The notes under the pieces were generated by a model. It was not told the DNA's origin. It saw nothing but the letters and a program-made list of their open reading frames with translations, and did no database searches. This document shows positions 21,301-30,786 of a DNA stretch of 64,000 bases, in pieces. A program made the position numbers and the translations under genes. The first letter of the stretch is position 1; every line of letters starts with the position of its first letter. The stretch is from an uncultured Saprospiraceae bacterium (GTDB lineage: Bacteria > Bacteroidota > Bacteroidia > Chitinophagales > Saprospiraceae), in NCBI GenBank assembly GCA_938016265.1, contig CALLWB010000030.1, forward strand, positions 1-64,000. Direction: 5' to 3'.

Positions 21301-24300
21301 ATTATAACTGGAATAATGGCGTGCCGAATGTAGAAGACCCAACAGGATTAGCACCAAATTTATATACCATTGAAGTAAAGGATGCTAATGGATGTATCAG
21401 TACTGGTCAGGTTTCTGTAAATAATGCAGGAGGACCTGTTACTACAGTAGACGGTTTTGTAGAGCCAAGTTGTGATGGAAGCGATGGTTCTATATCAATA
21501 TCCGTAGCTGGCGGTCTTGCACCCTATACCTATCAATGGGATAACGGAGCTGGCACAAATGAAGACCCAACAAACTTAGATGCTGGTACCTATAATGTTA
21601 CGATTACTGACCAAAATAATTGTTCTGCCTTTGAAACGGTAACCCTAAACTCACCACCAATTCCTACGCTTTCCATAAATGCAAATCATGTGAAATGTAA
21701 TGGAAATAGCGATGGGTCGATAACAACCGGTGCAACTGGAGGAACTCCTCCCTACAATTACCAATGGTCAACTGGAGAAACCACTTCCAGTATATCAGGA
21801 TTGTCTGCAGGCCCATACTTTATGACTTTTAGCGATGCAAATAACTGTGGGAATAATTTTTCTATAATGGTTAATGAACCTTTAGAACTAGAAGTAAGTG
21901 CCACTGTAGAGAATTCTGTTTCATGCGCTGGAGGTACAGATGGCGCTGCTCTAGGTTCAATTTCTGGAGGAACACCTCCTTTCGATATTTTATGGACGAA
22001 TGGGGCGACCACAACTTTAGCTACCGGACTATCAAGTGGCTTTCAAGAATTTGTCGTTACCGACGTTAACGGTTGTGTGGCATCTGCAAATGTCAATTTA
22101 ATTGAACCAATCACAATTTCTGTAAATACAACTGAAGTAGATCCTGCCACTTGCAATGGAGGCACAGATGGAGCAGCCCAAGCAGCCCCAACAGGAGGCA
22201 CAGTCGCCTCTGACTATCAGTATTTATGGAGCAATGGAGCAACAACAAGTGTTTTTAATGGAGCCGCTGGCAATTATGGGGTAACAGTGACTGACGATAA
22301 CGGGTGCACAGGCACAGGGTTTGCAACAATTTCAGAACCCAGCATGCTGGTGACTGCCACCAATCAATTAAGCCCTTCAAATTGCGATATAGATAATGGA
22401 TCTGCTCAAACAGCTCCTTCTGGAGGGACTCCTCCATTCTTTTACCTTTGGGATAATGGAGAAACTACTAATGTCGCTACCGCACTAGGCGTTGCCACCC
22501 ATTTTGTAACTGTTACTGATGCAAATGGATGCATATTAACTGATGATGTAATAATTAATGGTGGCGCACCTCCCGAAATTTTATCAATAATCCCAACAGA
22601 TCCAACTTGTGGTGCGGCAAATGGATCAATAGATTTAACCGTCAGTCCTGGAACTGGCGCATTCCCATACACCTATCTTTGGGACAATGGCGCTGGGACA
22701 GACGAGGACCCAACCGGACTAACCGCTGGCACGTACAGTGTAACCGTAACCGGAAGTGACGGATGTTCCGTTACTGCAGAAACATTACTTAATAATGCGA
22801 ATGGGCCAACCATCACTTCTAGTCATGTAGATCCTACTTGTGGTGAGGCAAATGGTTCGATCGATTTGGTGTTGACCGGAGGTACTTTGCCCTACACCTT
22901 TATTTGGGACAACGGAATTGGAAACATCCAAAATCCATTTGATCTGCCTGCAGGTGTTTATAACGTAACCGTAGAAGATGCCTCAGGTTGCCAGGTTTTT
23001 GATAATTTTAATTTAATTGATGCTGGCAGTCCTGTTATTAGCGATATATCCACAATACCAGAAACATGTGGTTCTGGGAATGGATCAATTTCTGTGACCG
23101 TTTCTGGGGGAACGCCTCCTTATTCTTACAATTGGGATAATGGTGAATCTACCGCTATAATTTCAAACCTAACCGCGGGTATTTTTAATCTGACCGTTAC
23201 AGACTTCTCTGGATGTCAAGTAACCGCATCAGAAACAACATCAGGAGTAATTCCGGTTACACTGGATCAAGTAATCATCTCCCAACCATCTTGTGCGATG
23301 TCAAACGGCTCGATTACCGTCCAAACCATGGATGGCAATCCTCCAATTGAATATTCAATAGATGGAGGTGCTACGTTTCTGTTGAGTAATCTTTTTGAAA
23401 ATCTCCCTGCTGGATTTTACGATGTGATGGCAATAGACGCAGATGGTTGTGAATCCCCTATGCAAACAGAAGAATTAATTGATGAAGATCCACCACTAAT
23501 AGTTAGTATAAACACAACAAATGCGGATTGTGGTGAACCAGTTGGGACTATCGATATTATCGCCGCAAGTTCAGGTGGATTTGTTCTTGGATATAGCATT
23601 GATGGTGGAGTCAATTACCAACCAAGTAACGCATTTGCTGCTTTAGTTGCGGGGACATACGATGTTGTTGTACAGGATGAAACAGGGTGCACAACTTCTG
23701 GAACTGCAAATGTTCAGGGGACTCCAAATCCTACCATTGACAATGTAATAACTGTAGATCCTAACTGCGGTCAACCGGATGGTTCAATAGAAATATTTGT
23801 TAGTGGTGGAACTCCTGCTTATCAATTTAGCATTGATGGTGGAACAACCTTTTTGGGTACCAATCTATTCGCAGGATTAACTGCTGGGCCCTATGATTTG
23901 GTTGTTGCTGATATGGCAGGATGTACCGCCTCGTCTTCCATTACATTGTCTAGTTTGTCAGGACCAATAATTGACAATATAGACAGTACTCCAGAAGTCT
24001 GCGGACAACTGAATGGAACAATAACAATACTTGCTTCAGGGGGACAACCACCTCTAGAATACAGCATTGATAGTGGTGCTAGTTTTCAACCAGGCAACAA
24101 TTTCATAGGACTTGAAGCTATTGACTATGATATTGTAGTGATAGATGCAAATGGCTGTTTGACAAATATGGCCTTTTCTTTGGGTGGAACAGGCGGTTCT
24201 ATTTCTATTTCAATTGATAATATAATCGATCCAACATGTGGTCTTTCAAATGGTAGCTTCGATGTTTCTGCTACTGGGGGCATCGGTCCTTATGAGTATA

Positions 24301-27300
24301 GCATAGATGGAGGAGTAACTAATCAGACTACTGGAATATACACTGGTTTGCCAGCCGGTATCTATGATGTGGTGGTTACTGATACTGATGGATGTTCTGC
24401 AACTAATGATGTTATATTTTTGTTGCAAGACCCACCAACTATTACGAATGTAATCTTAGTGCAACCAAACTGTGGTTCAGCAGATGGATCCATAGAAATT
24501 TTGATAAGCAGTGGTACGCCTACTTTTGAGTACAGCATTGATGGCGGAACAACCCTCCAAAACTCCAATATATTTACTGGATTGATAGCAAATAGTTATG
24601 ACATTTTCGTCCAAGATGCTAATGGTTGTCAAGACACAACTTTTGAAGTATTAACAGACCAATCAGGTCCAAGCATAGATGATGTTTTAACAGTAGACCC
24701 AAGTTGCCAAGGGGCAGACGGTTCTATTGAAATCTTAGCATCTGGAGGAGTACCGCCGTTAGAGTACAGTATTGACAATGGTGCTAGTTTCCAAACAAGC
24801 AATATTTTTCCCGGTTTAACGCAGGGCACTTACAATGTAGTGGTATCTGATGCAAATAGTTGTCAGAATATTCAGCAAACCATTCTAACAGATGAACAAG
24901 GGCCAAAAATAGATAATTTTATTCTTGTTGATCCTAGTTGTATGGGAACAGATGGCTCTATCGAAATCCTCGCCTCTGGAGGAATTGCACCGTTAGAATA
25001 CAGCATAGACAATGGTGTTACTTTTCAAACAAGCAATATCTTCCTCACGTTGCCCGCGGGTACATACGATGCAGTGGTTTCCGATGTCAATGGTTGTCAA
25101 TATACTGAGGAAGTAACCCTGACCGATGGTCCCGGGCCATCAATGAGCAGTATTACTGTAGTAAACCCCAGTTGTATGGGAGCTGATGGATCTATTGACA
25201 TCTTGGCCGCAGGAGGAACTGCCCCACTGGGATATAGTATTGATAATGGAACAACTTTTCAACCAGCAAGTCTATTTACTGGAGTCATGCAAGGGGTATA
25301 CGATGTAGTAGTGTCTGATGTCAATGGATGTACAGAGACCAGACAAGCAACTTTAATAGATGGCCCTGGACTTGTCATAGATAATAAATCTACCATAGAA
25401 CCCACTTGCGGACAATCTGATGGATCAATTTCAATTAATGCTTCTGGAGGAACATTACCTTATGAATATAGTATTGATAATGGCGTAAGTTATCAGCCTT
25501 CCAATACCTTCTCAGGTTTATCAGCCGGGACGTATGATTTTATTGTAAGCGATGTTAATGGGTGTTTTGCTACTGCTGAAGTTATTTTGATCGACCAAAC
25601 CGGCCCAACCATAATCTCGACCAATTTGCAAAACCCTGCTTGTATGGGGGCTGATGGAGCAATAACAATAAACGCAACAGGAAGCACACCTCCTCTGGAA
25701 TACAGCATCGATAATGGCGTGTCGTTCCAATCTGGAAATAGTTTCATCAATTTAATGCAGGGAACATTTGACATTATTGTAAAAGATGCAAATGACTGTC
25801 AAGTACTGTTACAGGAAATATTAACTGATGAGCCAGGTCCTACGATTGATAATGTGTCTGGTGTGGAGCCAATCTGCAGTCAGGCAAATGGATCCATCAC
25901 CATTACCGCATCAGGAGGTACAAATCCTTATGAATACAGTAGTGACGGAGGCGTCAATTACCAAATTTCAAATACTTTAACTGGATTGATGGGTGGTACC
26001 TATGACGTTTTTGTTGTTGATGCGAATGGCTGTACGACTTCACAAAGTGTAATGCTGGAAGATCAGGCAGGGCCAACAATTGCAAATGTAGTTGGGCAAG
26101 ATCCTGTCTGCCTAGGAAGCGATGGTACTATTGATATCGCCGCAATAGATGGCACGCCTCCCTACCAATATAGTAACGATGGAGGAGCAAGTTTCCAATC
26201 TGTAACTAATTTTAGTGGATTAATGGCTGGTTCATACGACCTTGTCGTCAAAGATATAAATGGCTGTATTGCTACAAGCACATTTATTCTCAATGATTTA
26301 CCTGGTCCTCAAATTGATAATACAACAGAAGTAAATCCATCTTGCAATGGCGCTGACGGATCAATCACGATTATTGCAAGTGGAGGGGTATCGCCTTTGG
26401 AATATAGTGCAGACGGCAGCAGCTACCAGACAGGGAATACCTTGTCTAATTTACCTCAAAATACCTACACCATTCATGTTCAGGATGCAAATGGTTGTAT
26501 TTCAACTTCGTTGGTCACACTTTCTGATTCTAACGGTCCATCTATTGACAATGTTTCTATTGTCGATCCAGCTTGTATGGGCGCAGATGGATCAATTACA
26601 ATAACGGCAAGTGGTGGTACTTCTCCTTTGGAATATAGCAGTGATGGCGGAACTACATTTCAGAGTAGTTCTATTTTGTCTGGCCTTGCACAAGGCACGT
26701 ACAACATTGTCGTCCGAGATGCAAATAATTGTCAGACTTCTGATGTGGCCACATTGACCGATATTGCTGGGCCAACCATTGTGAATTTTATTGCAATTGA
26801 TCCGAATTGTGGTCAGCTTGATGGCTCTATCACAATAAATGGTGCTGCTGGAACGCCACCATTAAGATATAGCATAGATAATGGTAGTAACTTCTTTTCC
26901 AGTAATTTATTTAATGGACTTGGTGTTGGACCGTATTCCTTGGTAGTACAAGACATAAATGGGTGTTCCGTTACAAATATGGTCACGTTAACAGACACAC
27001 CAGGCTCTATCATTGACAGTATTTCTGTGGTTGACGCGACTTGCAATTTTAATAATGGAGAAATTACCATCTCCGCCTCCAACACATCAAGTGCCACAAT
27101 CGAATATAGCATAGACAATGGAGTTACTTTCCAAACCTCCAATTCTTTTATTGGCTTGGCACCGAACGTTTACAACGTAGTGATCAACGATGCCAATAAT
27201 TGCCAGGATGCAAGTTCAGTCACCATTTCTAACTTCGCTCCACCTGCTATTTTCTTCTTGGGAGTTACCAACCCGTCCTGCGGATTATCGAATGGCCAAA

Positions 27301-29585
27301 TATCAATTATACATAATGGAGGAACCGCTCCTTTCGAATTTAGTATAGATAATGGGGTGACTTACCAACCTACTAATATATTTACTGGATTACCTCCAGG
27401 GCCGTATGACATGGTTGTTAGTGATGCTAACGGGTGCACGGCAACCAGATTTGCAACTATGATGGATCAACCTGCACCAGTAATTGACTCGGTCAGTATT
27501 GTTGATTCTTACTGCGGCCAAGATACAGGTGAATTGACCATCAATATTACTGGAGGTTCTTTGCCATTTACCTATAGTGTTAATAATGGTGGATCATTCC
27601 AAGCTTCGAATACGTTTACGAGTTTACCTGATGACACTTATCAGGTTGTAGTGGTGGATGGAAATAATTGCAGCACAAGCAGTACTGCGATGATTGCTGA
27701 TTTACCAGGGCCAACTATCACCAATGTTCTGGATACTCCTCCATCTTGTGGTATGGCAACTGGTACAATTGAAGTCCAGGCTACAGGAGGAACGGGGGCT
27801 CTTACCTATAGTATAGATAATGGGTTGACCTTTACGGCAAGCTCTATATTTACTGGTTTGGTCGCGGATACCTATCAGGTGGTAGTGCAGGATGCTAATG
27901 GATGTCAATTGGCTCAGCCATTTGATTTGGTCGATATTGATGGGCCAGTAATTACGCAAATTAGCGATACACCAACTACTTGTGGTCAGGCAAATGGTAG
28001 CTTCATTATTGCTGCTACTAGTGTCAATGTTCCCTTGTTGTTTAGTATTGATAACGGGACTACGCTTCAAGCCTCCAATTTATTTGAAAATTTGGTAGCA
28101 GGGCCATATACTGTTTTAGTACAGGATGTCAATGGCTGTATAACAAGTCAACAATTTACATTGAATGATCGTCCAGCACCAAGTATTACAAATCTAGTAA
28201 CTACCCCTTCGGTTTGTGGTCAGGCAAACGGTGCAGTAACCATATTGACAAACGGTGGAACTCCTCCACTTCAATACAGTATAGATGGGACTTCATTCCA
28301 GAGTTCTAATACGTTTAACAATTTGTTGGCACAAACATATACATTCACCGTAAGGGATAATAACAATTGTATTTCTACCTCTTCAACTTCAGTGACGGAT
28401 GTGATGGGGCCAACAATTTCAACAATTACTACGAATGATCCGGCCTGCGGACAAAGTAATGGTAGTTTTACGATCAATGTTACGAATGGGGCAGTTCCTT
28501 TTAGTTATAGTATTGATAATGGAGCCAGTTTCCAGAGTTCAAATACATTTACTGGTTTAGTGGCTAATAGCTACCAGATTGTGGTGGAGGATGCAAATGC
28601 TTGTTCTACATCAAGTACCACTAACTTGATCAATCTGGATGGGCCAATAGTTACTAGTGTCATTCCAACGAACCCAGATTGCGGCGATACCTTAGGTACG
28701 ATTGAGGTGGTGGTGATGAATGGTGCTAGTCCTTACGCGTATATGTGGAACACGGTGCCTGCACAAACAAATGCAATTGCAACTGATTTGCCGGAAGGCA
28801 ATTATATCGTGACGATAACCGATTCAAATAATTGTACGACTACAGCAGCTGGAATGATCGAAATGTCTGTTGGTCCATTTGTGGATCTAGGGATGGATCA
28901 AACCTCTTGCGATGATCCAATGGCTGTGCTTGATGCCGAAAACCCAGGCGCTTCATTTTTATGGTCTAATGGTGAAACAACTCAGTCGATAGTTGCAGAA
29001 GATTTTGGGATTTATTTCGTTACGGTCACTGCACCAAACAATTGTACGGCTGTTGACTCGATTCAATTTAGTCCAACCGTATTTAATCCACAGGTGACTG
29101 TTGATACATTTATGTTGGAAGGGGAAACTATACAACTGGAAGCGAGTGGGGGAGACAATTATCAATGGGAAGCAGCCAATAGTTTAAGTTGCACAATCTG
29201 TCCAAACCCAGTAGCAAGTCCTGAAGCTGATACTATTTATACTGTAAAAATTGGCACGGCAGACGGATGCACAGCAACTCTGCAAGTAGAAGTAAGAGTC
29301 ATTAAGAAATTAATTGAATTGGTCTTTGTTCCGGATGTGTTTTCACCGAATGGTGATGGAATGAATGATGAGTTTCATGTGCCTTACTTGGAAGAATTTC
29401 CATTTAATCGGTTGACCGTTATCAATCGGTGGGGGGATGTGGTATTTGATGCCAACCCTTATTTGAACGACTGGACAGGTACTTACAAGGGGCAACCGCT
29501 TCCTCAAGGGACCTACTACTACATCCTGGAAACAGATGTGAATATAAATTATGAATTGAAAGGTCCTCTTACTATTTTGAAATAA
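15357..29585 (+). CDS. Giant SprB-repeat surface protein with T9SS type B sorting domain (4742 aa)
   Basis: A signal peptide (FFIIIMFLMLIPLMLIGQ) opens a 4742-residue secreted protein. Two blocks of propeller-like repeats (nt about 15795-17005 and 18155-19350) carry units of about 52 residues around YGGSGSD...DGGYIIGG...DxWVVKxD. Between and after them I count about 46 SprB-like repeats of 70-85 residues ending in a VTVTDxNGC pattern. The early repeats have a YxWxNG core; 23 contiguous late ones have a YSIDNGxxFQxSNxFxGL core. The last 90 residues are a CHU_C/gliding-motility type B sorting domain (VFSPNGDGMNDEF, INRWGDVVFD). SprB proteins are T9SS-exported cell-surface adhesins involved in gliding. 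The next gene encodes a PorP/SprF protein, the usual partner for type B cargo. It probably acts in surface attachment or motility (inference). Confidence 0.9.
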   Translation: MKIVYQFFIIIMFLMLIPLMLIGQKKHSLAYPVESPWIQNSDLLAFSNTEKEEEFAYNYDNFIEESQAKLLANLEVFITTGSTDCNEPNGTASAFVVGGVAGNVMWSDGQVGQTAVGLPNGPITVTVTSGPDIGVATAIVGYTGQSVLQWESVFGGSLDDIGYDILNTKDKGFLIGGYTASMDLQQPTLFGAQDFWVVKTDPDGIPTWKNNYGGSEDDRLIKMLEVSDGYILAGHSRSSDFQIPLNKGLWDFLLVKIGFNGNLMWVREYGGNSTDLLFDVRQTRDGGYIMVGGSFSPTLSIKGGADYYIVKTDPFGNVMWEKTLGGSFDDYATTVVEDYNGDFVICGYSESNDFDVSGNFNFGSWDYWLIKLDQSGSNILFSKNYGGSGNDQPWDMELTADNGVIIVGSSRSNDGNLPANYGGNDVWVLRLDQNYNILRSENYGGSSSDEGKSIDRTGDGGYLIGGDTYSSDIDIKSGNQGSSDFWLFKIENGYNIEWEETFGGPGNDFCKQAIQTCTGGYAAAGETNMGGGDIKKIFAGIDYWAFEIDQPEEIETMLVDMLLDCPGDSDGLFDLSVSGGLPPFVYNWTTNQTTQDINGLTAGNYGVTVTDARGCEKILTATIAAPPAFSASMTEISSSDCSGDNGVAEIIPSGGTPGYSYLWDNGYVDNLASFLSAGVHRVTVTDLNNCSYIRTINISEDQPANILGVNVIQPKCGLLNGSIQVNADGGTGQLTYAINGGMGQSSSIFQGLGEGTYNITITDQSSCISTATQILVGAAAPSISFSINNPTCGQANGSITSFVSGGTSPYSYSWSTGQNISMITNVEPGYFTLTVTDAAGCTATADLILSSLGDIIACVMVTNTTCGQSNGSATAIVNGGSGNYSYSWSTGQNGQTISNLPNGLISVTVSDLSGVCTGFAYNFVNFNEEPIVEWSQNYGGTGYDVGAEIQRTDDGNFIIAANTRSTNGMVSSNNGFQDFWLLKIDPSGSLLWENNYGGSILETANSVKQTRDGGYIIGGAAQSNNGDVGANYGGEDAWIVKTGPLGSIQWQRNYGGTQDDVCTSIHTTANGGYTFGGYTSSPDIDVVSTFGGMDYWLVNLSQTSQVNGQGTFGGSNQDFSYDMVPTIDKGYIMVGKTASNDGNVSNNFGSDDLWVVKVRFNGQIEWERSYGGTGSDVGRAIQQTKDGGYIITGTTSSFNGNVSNNNGNSDIWVIKIDPTGGIMWENTFGGSSFDFGRDVLQTGDGGYLVGGYVFSNDVFVSNNYGNYDAWVIKLDDSGGLLWEKNLGGRENDLLESIQLTNDGGYIVTGSTNSVDIDITNPFGDNDVWVVKLNAPISLNATILDAEILCNGDTDADLDAIVSGGTAPYTYNWSNGESTQDVFNVGAGNYTLTVTDASGCEATTETFIPEPSPLQLSINQLTPATCFGGPAGCCGEAMAIGSGGIPPYSYQWSTGALGATATNLDANTHFVTLTDNNGCNLVESITISQTPSPNLLNSKIDPSCGLSNGSITLNAIGGTAPFQYSIDGGVMTQPTNVFTNLVAGVYSPWVLDANGCSYTTPNIILTDTPGPTLSFTIDHAPCPGGVGAIDLTVTGGAAPFQFLWSNNATTEDLTNVPSSQYTVTVTDDNGCTETTAAIIVSPSPIQVTVTKDSDITCLGNDGVATVSATGGVPGYTYLWDDGTTTQTNSNLTPGLRTVTVMDSNGCTSDGVIGMPIGQPLVVSLSTKEDPTCGQLNGYINIDVGNGTTPYSYDWSNNATTQNISGLTSGTYTVTVSDVNGCVETFSTSLAEPPPLGAIISSTTDVSCFGSSDGMATVQASGGITLTLPYFYQWSASAGNQTTPTATGLSAGTHAVTVTDNIGCIVVVLATINTPQELMVSVNVTTNAPCEGTGGVATATASGGTPPISVLWDDGVGTPTNSQLTAGQHSLTVTDNNGCTNTGIVIIPTTDPPMIVSIIPTDASCGAANGAIDLTVANGVPPYDYNWNNGVPNVEDPTGLAPNLYTIEVKDANGCISTGQVSVNNAGGPVTTVDGFVEPSCDGSDGSISISVAGGLAPYTYQWDNGAGTNEDPTNLDAGTYNVTITDQNNCSAFETVTLNSPPIPTLSINANHVKCNGNSDGSITTGATGGTPPYNYQWSTGETTSSISGLSAGPYFMTFSDANNCGNNFSIMVNEPLELEVSATVENSVSCAGGTDGAALGSISGGTPPFDILWTNGATTTLATGLSSGFQEFVVTDVNGCVASANVNLIEPITISVNTTEVDPATCNGGTDGAAQAAPTGGTVASDYQYLWSNGATTSVFNGAAGNYGVTVTDDNGCTGTGFATISEPSMLVTATNQLSPSNCDIDNGSAQTAPSGGTPPFFYLWDNGETTNVATALGVATHFVTVTDANGCILTDDVIINGGAPPEILSIIPTDPTCGAANGSIDLTVSPGTGAFPYTYLWDNGAGTDEDPTGLTAGTYSVTVTGSDGCSVTAETLLNNANGPTITSSHVDPTCGEANGSIDLVLTGGTLPYTFIWDNGIGNIQNPFDLPAGVYNVTVEDASGCQVFDNFNLIDAGSPVISDISTIPETCGSGNGSISVTVSGGTPPYSYNWDNGESTAIISNLTAGIFNLTVTDFSGCQVTASETTSGVIPVTLDQVIISQPSCAMSNGSITVQTMDGNPPIEYSIDGGATFLLSNLFENLPAGFYDVMAIDADGCESPMQTEELIDEDPPLIVSINTTNADCGEPVGTIDIIAASSGGFVLGYSIDGGVNYQPSNAFAALVAGTYDVVVQDETGCTTSGTANVQGTPNPTIDNVITVDPNCGQPDGSIEIFVSGGTPAYQFSIDGGTTFLGTNLFAGLTAGPYDLVVADMAGCTASSSITLSSLSGPIIDNIDSTPEVCGQLNGTITILASGGQPPLEYSIDSGASFQPGNNFIGLEAIDYDIVVIDANGCLTNMAFSLGGTGGSISISIDNIIDPTCGLSNGSFDVSATGGIGPYEYSIDGGVTNQTTGIYTGLPAGIYDVVVTDTDGCSATNDVIFLLQDPPTITNVILVQPNCGSADGSIEILISSGTPTFEYSIDGGTTLQNSNIFTGLIANSYDIFVQDANGCQDTTFEVLTDQSGPSIDDVLTVDPSCQGADGSIEILASGGVPPLEYSIDNGASFQTSNIFPGLTQGTYNVVVSDANSCQNIQQTILTDEQGPKIDNFILVDPSCMGTDGSIEILASGGIAPLEYSIDNGVTFQTSNIFLTLPAGTYDAVVSDVNGCQYTEEVTLTDGPGPSMSSITVVNPSCMGADGSIDILAAGGTAPLGYSIDNGTTFQPASLFTGVMQGVYDVVVSDVNGCTETRQATLIDGPGLVIDNKSTIEPTCGQSDGSISINASGGTLPYEYSIDNGVSYQPSNTFSGLSAGTYDFIVSDVNGCFATAEVILIDQTGPTIISTNLQNPACMGADGAITINATGSTPPLEYSIDNGVSFQSGNSFINLMQGTFDIIVKDANDCQVLLQEILTDEPGPTIDNVSGVEPICSQANGSITITASGGTNPYEYSSDGGVNYQISNTLTGLMGGTYDVFVVDANGCTTSQSVMLEDQAGPTIANVVGQDPVCLGSDGTIDIAAIDGTPPYQYSNDGGASFQSVTNFSGLMAGSYDLVVKDINGCIATSTFILNDLPGPQIDNTTEVNPSCNGADGSITIIASGGVSPLEYSADGSSYQTGNTLSNLPQNTYTIHVQDANGCISTSLVTLSDSNGPSIDNVSIVDPACMGADGSITITASGGTSPLEYSSDGGTTFQSSSILSGLAQGTYNIVVRDANNCQTSDVATLTDIAGPTIVNFIAIDPNCGQLDGSITINGAAGTPPLRYSIDNGSNFFSSNLFNGLGVGPYSLVVQDINGCSVTNMVTLTDTPGSIIDSISVVDATCNFNNGEITISASNTSSATIEYSIDNGVTFQTSNSFIGLAPNVYNVVINDANNCQDASSVTISNFAPPAIFFLGVTNPSCGLSNGQISIIHNGGTAPFEFSIDNGVTYQPTNIFTGLPPGPYDMVVSDANGCTATRFATMMDQPAPVIDSVSIVDSYCGQDTGELTINITGGSLPFTYSVNNGGSFQASNTFTSLPDDTYQVVVVDGNNCSTSSTAMIADLPGPTITNVLDTPPSCGMATGTIEVQATGGTGALTYSIDNGLTFTASSIFTGLVADTYQVVVQDANGCQLAQPFDLVDIDGPVITQISDTPTTCGQANGSFIIAATSVNVPLLFSIDNGTTLQASNLFENLVAGPYTVLVQDVNGCITSQQFTLNDRPAPSITNLVTTPSVCGQANGAVTILTNGGTPPLQYSIDGTSFQSSNTFNNLLAQTYTFTVRDNNNCISTSSTSVTDVMGPTISTITTNDPACGQSNGSFTINVTNGAVPFSYSIDNGASFQSSNTFTGLVANSYQIVVEDANACSTSSTTNLINLDGPIVTSVIPTNPDCGDTLGTIEVVVMNGASPYAYMWNTVPAQTNAIATDLPEGNYIVTITDSNNCTTTAAGMIEMSVGPFVDLGMDQTSCDDPMAVLDAENPGASFLWSNGETTQSIVAEDFGIYFVTVTAPNNCTAVDSIQFSPTVFNPQVTVDTFMLEGETIQLEASGGDNYQWEAANSLSCTICPNPVASPEADTIYTVKIGTADGCTATLQVEVRVIKKLIELVFVPDVFSPNGDGMNDEFHVPYLEEFPFNRLTVINRWGDVVFDANPYLNDWTGTYKGQPLPQGTYYYILETDVNINYELKGPLTILK
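23280..28640 (+). repeat. 23 tandem SprB-like units of about 80 residues inside the giant gene
   Basis: Consecutive units share the plan CG..(D/N)GSI.I.ASGGT.PLEYSIDNG, then FQ.SN.F.GL..GTYDVVV.DANGC and a short linker with DxxGPTI. Each unit spans roughly 230-245 bp. The DNA is diverged between units, so these are old protein repeats rather than a recent expansion. Confidence 0.8.
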
Positions 29586-29655
29586 AAGAAATTAGACTTA
29601 TTTTGAAGCAGATAAAATGATGAGGATCATTGAGTACGGAAAAAAATATAGAAGC

Positions 29656-30639
29656 ATGAAAAAATTTATTTTACAAATAATACTTTTCGTTTTGGTTGTT
29701 GCAGATCTTCATGCACAGCAGCTTCCTACGTTTACTCGGTATCACGAAAACCTTACCTTTATCAACCCTGGTGCCTTGTACATTGATAATATGTTTGACA
29801 AATATTCGCTGTATTTAGGAGCTACCTACAGATATCAATGGGTAGGATTGAAAGACGCACCTACCACACAGGTAGTCAGATTTGACAATCGTTTAAATGA
29901 TTATGATAAGTCATTTGATTGGTGTTTGTGTAATGCAGGATTGACCTTAATCAACGATCAAACAGGGCCGACTGGGTTTATGGGAATTTACGGCCGATTT
30001 GCCTACATCGCAGATATGACTGGACGGTCTGGTGGTAAATATCTTTCGATCGGTATAAATGCAGGAATGGTACAGTATCGGGTAAAAACTTCTTCCTTAA
30101 GTTTTAACACAGGCGGCGATCCAACACAAGGGGAAAACTCTAAATCGGTCTATTATCCAGATTTTGGTGGGGGCGTATTTTTCTATAGCGAGCTAAGTAG
30201 TAATCAAGGGTTTTTTGTCGGCGTCTCTGTGCCACAGACATTAGGGCTAAACTTGACCTTTAGAACCGATGATGGTTCATTTGGTATGAAAAGAACTCAG
30301 CACTTTTATGGCCTTGTCGGTGGAAACTTTGGGTTGGACGTTCTAAAATTCCGACCTACGATTTGGGCCAAATACCTGCCCAACGCGCCGTTCAATCTGG
30401 ATGCAAATCTGATCATGCAGTATAACAAACAAGCATGGCTTGGATTCGGGTTTGCTACTAGTCAAGTAGCGCATTTGGAGTTTGGTATTATTCCTGTCAA
30501 TCTGCTTAATGGCGGGAATGAAAATAATGGGGAGTTAAAAATAGGATTTAGCTTTAGTTACCCATTCCAAAATTATGGACCAGCCTTTGGTCCTATTGGA
30601 GAAGTCAATGTTACCTACATGCTTGATAACAGCGACTAG
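29656..30639 (+). CDS. PorP/SprF family type IX secretion system outer-membrane protein
   Basis: ATG 29656 (MKKFILQIILFVLVVADLHAQQ) gives a clean signal peptide; the upstream ATG at 29617 would add 13 residues before it. The mature 300-residue protein shows the PorP/SprF plan: LPTFTRYHENLTFINPGALY at the N-terminus, then alternating beta-strands with Gly/Tyr-rich turns (YLGATYRYQWVGL, GIYGRFAYIAD) and a strand-like C-terminus. These proteins form outer-membrane barrels. In Flavobacterium johnsoniae SprF is needed for secretion of the adjacent SprB adhesin. The gene follows the giant type B protein by 70 bp in the same direction, exactly the sprB-sprF arrangement, so it is probably its dedicated secretion partner. 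Confidence 0.9.
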   Translation: MKKFILQIILFVLVVADLHAQQLPTFTRYHENLTFINPGALYIDNMFDKYSLYLGATYRYQWVGLKDAPTTQVVRFDNRLNDYDKSFDWCLCNAGLTLINDQTGPTGFMGIYGRFAYIADMTGRSGGKYLSIGINAGMVQYRVKTSSLSFNTGGDPTQGENSKSVYYPDFGGGVFFYSELSSNQGFFVGVSVPQTLGLNLTFRTDDGSFGMKRTQHFYGLVGGNFGLDVLKFRPTIWAKYLPNAPFNLDANLIMQYNKQAWLGFGFATSQVAHLEFGIIPVNLLNGGNENNGELKIGFSFSYPFQNYGPAFGPIGEVNVTYMLDNSD

Positions 30640-30786
30640 GTACCAATTCCACAACTAATTTGCTTTTTTTATCTTCATTGTAGGATTTCTTTTTAATTTT
30701 AAGGCACACCCTATTTCTTAAATTATAAATTGTGATGATGTAAACTGGCATTCATCTTGTTTAGAATAGTTTGGTATTCGCAACGA

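Noticed and set aside
15357-29585. Repeated DNA in the giant gene as a CRISPR or satellite array
   Set aside because: The repeats are diverged at DNA level, keep one reading frame and encode a known protein repeat.
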